Origin: Gordionus sp. m RMFG-2023
Taxonomy: Eukaryota; Nematomorpha; Gordioida; Chordodea; Parachordodidae
Direction of reading: 5' to 3'
Assembly (NCBI RefSeq): GCF_954871325.1
Contig: NC_088775.1
Coordinates: forward strand, 64,395,561-64,459,560
Length of the DNA stretch: 64,000 nucleotides
The notes beneath the pieces are model-generated. The model made no database searches. It saw only the letters and a program-made list of their open reading frames with translations, and was not told where the DNA came from. Within the stretch, counting starts at the first letter, position 1, and every line of letters begins with the position of its first letter. This document shows positions 57,529 through 64,000 of the stretch, one piece after another. A program made the position numbers and the translations under genes.

Positions 57529-58601
57529 TAAATATAATTAAATAATAAATTTAAATTTGTAAATTTTTTTAACATTCTTTTACTTTATGATTTAAATCTT
57601 AATTCGATTTAACATAATTTAATCGATCCGGCTAGCCCTGAATCTACTATCCACTAAAAATAATTGTAACTAGTGGCTAGTTATATTTTAATAAAGAAAA
57701 CTATTTAACTTGTTATATTATCCAAAATTTAACTACTAACTTAACTACATTACATTGCCAAAGTAACTTTTAACAACACTATCTGTTTTATTTTGTACTT
57801 ATCTTTAAAAATAAATTTCGTAAAATTCCTTACAAATCATGTCAAAATTTTATTCTACCATTAATTCATCTAATAATCGAAAATCCTCGCTTATATTAGG
57901 TAATTCTAATATTTAAAATTATGCAAAATACTATAACTTTTTGTTCCTATGACTATATATAACATTTTTTTATAAAATAATAATATCTTTAAGTAACATT
58001 CTTTATAAAATAATTCTCTATAAAATACATTCTTTATAAAATAATTCTCTATAAAATACATTCTTTATAAAATAATTCTCTATAAAATCATTCTCTGTAA
58101 AATCATTCTCTGTAAAATCATTCTCTATAAAATTATTCTCTATAAAATCATTCTCTATAAAATCATTCTCTATTAAATCATTCTCTGTAAAATCATTCTG
58201 TGTAAAATCATTCTCTATAAAATTATTCTCTATAAAATCATTCTCTATAAAATCATTCTCTATAAAATCATTCTCTATAAAGTAATTCTCTGTAAAATCA
58301 TTCTCTATAATTGTTTTCTCTATTAAATATTCTCTGTAAAATACATTCTTTATAAAATAATTCTCTATAATCGACATTCTCTATAATTGTTTTCTCTGTA
58401 AAAGTTTCTCTATAATTGTTTTCTCTGTAATAGTTTCTCTATAATGACGCGATACCGTAATTCAATTCAATTTTGTATAGCAATAGAAATCCTTTGTCTA
58501 AGGTAAAAACCTTCTCTGGGTTCCTTTTTATTTTACGGATATTTGAACCGTGTCTTTTGAAGAAAGATAGAAAGATGGCTACCAAATGAGTGCAATTTAT
58601 A

Positions 58602-60316
58602 GGTATCGCGTCATTACAGAGAAAACAATTATAAAGAAACTTTTACAGAGAAAACAATTATAGAGAATGTCGATTATAGAGAATGTCGATTAATGAGAAT
58701 GTCGATTAATGAGAATGTCGATTAATGAGAATGTCGATTAAAGAGAATTATTTTATAATGAATTATTTTATAGAGAATGTATTTTACAAAGAATTTTTTA
58801 TAGAGAAAACAATTATAGAGAATGTCATTTATAGAGAATGTCGTATATAGAGAATGATTTTACAGATAACTATTTTATAGAGAATGATTTATAGAGAATA
58901 ATTTTATAGATAATGATTTTACAGATAATGATTTTATAGAGTATTAGTTTACAGAGAATGATTTTATAGAGAATAATTTTATAGAGAATTATTTTACAGA
59001 GAATGATTTTATAGAGAATGATTTTATAGAGAATGATTTCAGGGGCGTCGCTAGCCTTTACAATCTCAGGGGGCTTAACTAAAACGCCCCCATACTCCCT
59101 AATTTGCGGGCTTTCGGCCCGCTTTTGCCGGCCTTCGGCCGGGTTATATATTAATATATTTTTAAAAATTACTAAACTCTTGAAGGATTATTCTTATTTT
59201 CATATTTTGTTTTTTATTATATAATACGTACAAAATAAACTAGAATATAAATAATTAAGACTAGAATATTGATCATTAAGACTAGAATATAAATATCATT
59301 AAGACTAGAATATAAATATCATTAAGACTAGAATATAAATAATTAAAACTAGAATATAAATAATTAAAACAATACATTTCTACAAATTTTTCAATACAAA
59401 ATCGATTTACTACAGTATAAAGTATTTTAAATTGCTGATATAAAAAATTTCGCGTCTAAAGAATTACTAGTGATAAAACCGATTAATTAATTCATACATA
59501 TGCCTCAATTGTTAATGTTTTTAAAAACCCCATAAGGCAATATAATTCTAAGCAACTAACATTAACTAAAGGTCATGAAACTAATATAACTCTCTCTTAC
59601 CATTTTAGACAAAGTTTTATAGAATGGACTAATAAGGAAAAATTTATAGGCCTAACCAAATCAACAATTCTTGAAGAAGAGAATATTTTTAACAAAGAAT
59701 TTGATTGCAAGCTGACATAGTGAAAATATAATTTATATGTATTAAACTAATCTAATAAAATTTAGATAGTCTTATTAATTTTTAAATAATAAAATTAAAT
59801 TTATATATTACTTAATAGAATTATAATAAACAGGGGACAATCAAAAAAAGTTCTTTTTAGTTTAAGGGGATATTAAGGAACCATTAAAAAAAAATTTTTT
59901 TTGCTTCAGGGGGCTATTCAAATTTTTTAGGGGGCATGAGCCCCTGCGCCCCCCCCCATTCTAGTGACGCCACTGAATGATTTTACAGAGAATGATTTTA
60001 TAGAGAATTATTTTATAATGAATGTATTTTATACAGAATTATTTTATAAAGAATGTATTTTATAGAGAATTATTTTATAAAGAATGTATTTTATAGAGAA
60101 TTATTTTATAAAGAAAAAGATATGATTATTTTATAAAAAAAATGTTATATATAGTCATTGGAAAAAAAGTTATAGTATTTTACATAATTTTAAATATTAG
60201 AATTACCTTATGTAAGCGAGGTTTTTCGATTATTAGATAAATTAATGGTAGAATAAAATTTTGACATGATTTGTAAAGAATTTTACGAAATTTATTTTTA
60301 AAGATAAGTACGTACA
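58602..60316. mobile_element. Partial second copy of the 15-bp-array element
   Basis: Starts GGTATCGCGTCATTACAGAG, then the 15-bp array (to about 60115, split by the hAT at 59040-59975), then the inner arm ending AAAGATAAGTACGTACAAAA. The match stops exactly where the first copy has its inner hAT-like end. Only one terminal repeat is present. Confidence 0.7.
59040..59975. mobile_element. 936-bp hAT element inserted in the 15-bp array
   Basis: CAGGGGCGTCGCTAGCC to TAGTGACGCCACTG, exact 8-bp duplication AATGATTT on both sides (the target is a unit of the array). It has a GGCCTTCGGCC hairpin near the left end, C and G runs, and five tandem copies of a 22-bp AAGACTAGAATATAAAT unit (59256-59365). 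No transposase was recognised. Confidence 0.9.
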
Positions 60317-61170
60317 AAATTATAGACTTCTAATTTTTAAAAATATTTATTTATTTGGTAGCTTTTTGAGGCCAAAGATGTTTGAGCTTAGCATGGTAGG
60401 GGTTAGGATCAGTATACGATAGTCCAAAATTAAGAACTGACAACTTTTCCAAGAGATTTAATACAATCTGGACGTTATCCATCAGATTTTAAGAGACCGT
60501 GAAGATGGATGAAATCATGGTATATCTATGGGCACGTTAAATAATGGAAATGCATTGATTGTGTAGGGAACGTCCTTTGCATGAGCCGCAGTTCAGGCTA
60601 TGCCGTCTCTTCAAATCGACAAAGGCACTAAAGAGCAAAGATGCAGTCGGGTAATTGTATAGTTGAGACGATTACCAATGGAGTGGCATTTTACAAAAGC
60701 TTATCATGTTGAAAAATATTGGGCACTTTTTTGGTTATTTTTATGTTTTTTTTAAAAAAAATTTTAATTTATTGATCAAGGGTTTGGAAATCCAAAGAAT
60801 TATTGAGGTAAATTAATATTAAAATTGCATTTAATTTTATTTTTAATGTAAATATTATTTTTTAGCATTAATTTAAGGAAAGAAAGGTAAAATTTTTCAT
60901 TCTTCATTATTTTAATTTAGGCCTATATTGATAAAGATTCTGCAAATTATTTTAGCTCAATATTGTAATATAAATATTAAATAGACAAAGATTAAAATTT
61001 CCTCAGAATATTCCTATATCAAAATAAAATATGAAAATGTAGATATGAATACAGATTAGTTATTTTAATTAATTTTTCATTCTATATAATATAGGTTTAG
61101 TTTATTATAATCATTTAAATAAATCTCAAATCGCCGTTTATTGATATAATATGAATTTTTTTTTTTTTAA
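60317..61170. other. Unassigned stretch with coding-like - strand segments
   Basis: Between 60360 and 60700 the - strand has short open frames, such as SVLNFGLSYTDPNPYHAKLK ending KATK (60360-60460) and LKRRHSLNCGSCKGRSLHNQ (about 60550-60610). They read like real protein but are separated by stops, and I do not recognise them. The rest is AT-rich. Confidence 0.3.
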
Positions 61171-62258
61171 ATTTTGATGGTAGTTAGCATTTTTAATAAT
61201 TTAGTCGTCAGTTACAATTTATTCACTTTTAATAATTCAGTCACAATTTACATTTTATTCATCAATCGAAATACAAGCAAATAGCAATAGGATATGTGAT
61301 GTATTAGGAAGTTAACCAACACTTTATTATATTAATCGTAAATATATCATATCTAAATGACGAATATGACACATAATATGTAAATATAATATCACAAAAA
61401 ATTACTCTTTTACTACATTTCCCCCTATGTTAATTGAAAGACACCTATATCTCCAATCATTCTTTTAGCGGATTATATGTCCGACCTCGTCTTAGTGTCT
61501 CCCACTCTCTCTGATCGCTGCCCGCGATTCCCCGTTCCGTTTTATCTGATACCACACGGTCCTTTAACTGGTCAGCTTGTTTTCGCAGTACATTGGCTTC
61601 TCGACTACATAGGAATATAAACCCTTCCTATCTTAAATTACCCCTTCTCTCCAACCCTTAGTGGTTTCGTTCATTGACCATACACATTGACCAACGTAAA
61701 ATTCCCTAACACTATAGTGTGTGTCATGTTCTCGACTTTGTTTATCATTGGATTTATTAATCTCATTTTCCACCTCTGGTCCTGACGACCAAACATTATC
61801 TTCGTTGGCGACCTACCCGTTGAACTATGTTTTCCAGCCTATATGCAGCTACCGTTTTAGTTATCGCCTCTTGGGGGTCATTAATTAATTCTCAACAGGC
61901 ATAATACCTTCCTTTCAATGGTTCGTTCCGCCTGCCCATTTGTTTTCGGGTGGTACGGCGTTGAGCGAATGTGGTAAATGTTGTTTTCTTCACAATATCG
62001 CTTAAATTCTGTAGAAATAAATTTAGGTCCATTATCCGTTACAATACCTTTGGGTACCCCAAAGGTAGCAAACCACTTCTTTAATCTCGTTATCATCTCC
62101 TTCGCCGATGTGTTTCTCATCAGGTCTACCTCAGTCCATTTGGTATATGAATTTACTCCCACTAGCCAATAAGGGAGTCAACAGGTCCTGCAAAATTTAA
62201 ATATATACGCTCCCATGGCGCTTTGGTACAATTCCATGAGTATAGTGGTAACTCCATT

Positions 62259-62837
62259 CAGCGTCTACATGACAGGATTTTCACTGGATGCAAACCACTT
62301 TCAAAAACCTTTGCCTACCCCTCTAAAAAATCTCGCCTCCTTCGGCGGCGGTGTCTTTCTATTATTATTTTTACCTTTTTAATTTATTGACACTCTTTTC
62401 AGAGACTTTATAAAGGATAACTTAAATTAATCTATCTCTACTACCAACTATCGATATTTTGTAAATATAAAGAATTTATTTTTTAGATAATAAATTCAAT
62501 TAAAACCTCCATTATTTACAAAGAATTAATTATTATGGCATTATGAGCTTGCTGAAATATCTAAACCTTTTAAATTACATTTAAAAGGATAGCATATTTG
62601 GAAAACAATGTGAATGATTGTTTGCAATATATAGATTTGGTCGATGAATTGTATTATAATAATTCTATGATAAAAGTATTAATTTTTACAGCAATAAATT
62701 TTGTCCTATTTTATCTCAAAAATTAATAGATAACCACCAAAAAAATTATCTTACCCCCATTAAAGCAGCTTACCCCCTACCCACCTCAAAAAATAGGATG
62801 CGAATTGTTCCTACCCTTCCCGCTCATGTAGACGCTG
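62259..62837. mobile_element. 579-bp hAT-type MITE in the gypsy integrase gene
   Basis: CAGCGTCTACATGA to TCATGTAGACGCTG with exact 8-bp duplication ACTCCATT (62251-62258, 62838-62845). C-rich blocks (CTTACCCCC) and a CCTTCGGCGGCGG word lie near the ends. No coding capacity. Confidence 0.9.
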
Positions 62838-62988
62838 ACTCCATTAGGTTTGGTGGATTTTTTTGACACTCAACACAAAGCTTTATATACCGTTCTATGT
62901 TCTCTTCACACTTCGGCCACCAAAAATACAATCAGAAAATAGGTTTCATCGCGTTCATTCCCGGATGTCCCCAAATAATGTTTCCAAC

Positions 62989-63401
62989 TAGTGGCGTAGC
63001 TACGGTGGTGGTTTTCAGGTTTTGACCCCTCCCAGAGCAAAATTGGCTTTTTAAATTATACATTCAAAAAACTCAAAACTGACTTTATATCAAATAAATA
63101 TCATGAATATTTATATTTTTCTTGTTTGTGAAAGGATAATATATACTATTGAAATTATTCTGGAGGGTATTATTATAAAGTCATCGAGAATAATCTACTA
63201 AATTATAATAACATATCATTGATGCATTTAAAAAATATATTTATTATATATTATAGAAGATATTGTTATGATTTGTAAAATAAACCCGGCCGAAGGCCGG
63301 GCAAAAGGGCCGAAGGCCTGTTAAAGGGGGTCTGGGGGCGAAGCCTCCAGGCTCTTATATGTATGGACCCCCTCTAAGAAAAATTCCTAGCTACGCCACT
63401 G
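62989..63401. mobile_element. 413-bp hAT-type MITE in the gypsy pol region
   Basis: TAGTGGCGTAGCTA to TAGCTACGCCACTG with exact 8-bp duplication TTTCCAAC (62981-62988, 63402-63409). It carries a GGCCGAAGGCCGGG hairpin also seen in the element at 59040-59975, in opposite orientation. Confidence 0.92.
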
Positions 63402-64000
63402 TTTCCAACACTACATTTCTAAGTTTTGTAGGGATTATCAATCTACCATTTTGTTTAACTATTCTCCTGTCTACTGTTAATTCTCGCTGGGTGTGAAAAA
63501 TTACTAGCTCTTCTTCTTCTTTCCGATTAAAACCTCTCCAACCTTGTTCAATACCTTGCGCCACTCGCTTTAGTTATAGAACTTGTATTGAATTCTTGCG
63601 CAGGTTTCCCTCTGAAGCCTGCATATCCTCTAAATTGATGTTCCGAGTTGCCAATGCATGCTTTGTGAGTTGCAATGCATGCTTTGTATCTCGATTCGGT
63701 ATGATATCGTAGAGCAGTAGCCTAGATAAGGCGTCTGCTATAACATTCTGACGACCAGATCTATATTCCAGGCTAAAGTCGTACGCGGTCATCTTCCAGG
63801 CCCAACGTGTCAGGCGATTGTTAGATATCTTGGGCAGATCCCTCTTTTCCCCAAACAACCGTTCCAAGGGTTTATGGTCTGTCCGATAGTATAAATTTTT
63901 TACCATAAATATGGAATTTATCTATTCCGAATAACAATGCCCTCAGCATATGTTTCTCCGACTGCAAAAACGTCCGAGACGTAAATCCTATGGGTTCTCC

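Larger units (their letters stand above)
55630..58456. mobile_element. DNA transposon with terminal arrays of 15-bp repeats and a MULE transposase fragment
   Basis: Ends are inverted: GGTTCCACGTCATTACAGAG on the left and the complement of GGTATCGCGTCATTATAGAG on the right. Each end then runs into an array of roughly 15-bp units, consensus TTTTATAGAGAATGA (55660-56000 and 57965-58440). Inner arms include ATTTTGACATGATTTGTAAG. An inner pair, TAGTGTTGTTAAAAGTTACT (56633) and its complement (57782), looks like a hAT end pair but has no target duplication. The outer flanks share an 18-bp direct repeat. Probably a MULE-type element by its transposase fragment. Confidence 0.75.
61171..64000 (-). mobile_element. 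Ty3/gypsy retrotransposon fossil, RNase H to 3' LTR, cut by window end
   Basis: Runs leftward on the - strand. RNase H blocks (YRTDHKPLERLF, then VIADALSRLL) lie at 63574-63906. The integrase zinc-binding region lies at about 62850-62950, and the integrase core (TDNGPKFISTEFKRYCEENN and PYHPKTNGQAERTIE) at 61881-62170. A purine tract AGGGGGAAA (61418-61430) is followed by the presumed 3' LTR start TGTAGTAAAAG, reading down from 61417. The other LTR border near 61.17 kb is a guess. It is broken, with two hAT elements inserted; coding blocks are well preserved, so it is not ancient. Confidence 0.82.

Noticed and set aside
56633-57782. Separate hAT insertion in the centre of the 15-bp-array element
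   Set aside because: It has hAT-like ends, but no 8-bp duplication, and the inverted similarity continues beyond the ends, so I left it as part of the larger palindrome.
58018-58377. 119-residue frame of IENDF repeats, a possible low-complexity protein
   Set aside because: It is a translation of the 15-bp terminal array of a transposon, with mirrored copies that have no equal frame.

Overview
The window is AT-rich eukaryotic DNA, apparently from an animal. It holds two spliced host genes whose exons can be joined in phase: a C-terminal part of an ANAPC5-like (anaphase-promoting complex subunit 5) gene on the + strand, and an almost complete NDUFV1 gene (complex I 51-kDa flavoprotein) on the - strand. 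The transposon load (hAT, MULE with an OTU domain, Tc1/mariner, Ty3/gypsy), the AT bias and the short introns would fit a cnidarian, myxozoan or similar invertebrate. The sequence alone does not fix the species.

Layout. At 1-3,675 lies the ANAPC5-like gene (six phase-consistent exons). At 4,647-36,638 lies NDUFV1 on the - strand, tail to tail with it. Its seven recognised exons fall into three clusters: 36,403-36,638; 20,471-21,986 (four exons); and 4,647-6,105 (two exons). The clusters are separated by two introns of about 14.4 kb, filled with mobile DNA, while three of the other introns are 114-345 bp. The downstream giant intron holds a remnant hAT-like MITE, split by an LTR element (7,137-18,952, 5-bp target duplication). 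That LTR element contains an inverted copy of part of itself, which is split in turn by a MULE transposon (9,451-15,429). The upstream giant intron holds small hAT elements, a 6.2-kb foldback hAT-type element (24,805-31,046) whose two arms are arrays of about 120-bp units, a Tc1/mariner element (31,098-33,151) and gypsy fragments.

From 36.6 kb to the end I recognise only transposons and their decay products: a hAT relic (37,645-39,269); a hAT in an older hAT (40,672-44,235 in 40,276-44,559); a three-deep hAT nest (45,361-48,074 in 44,947-51,122 in 44,586-54,253); an element with 15-bp terminal arrays and a MULE transposase fragment (55,630-58,456) followed by a partial second copy; and the 3' half of a Ty3/gypsy element on the - strand (about 61.2 kb to the window end), split by two small hAT elements.

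Many element borders are set by exact or near-exact target duplications read on both sides: 8 bp for hAT, TA for mariner, 5 bp for the LTR element and about 9-11 bp for the MULE. Gene identities come from recalled family sequence, not a database search. The first (mitochondrial presequence) exon of NDUFV1 and the N-terminal half of the ANAPC5-like gene were not found.
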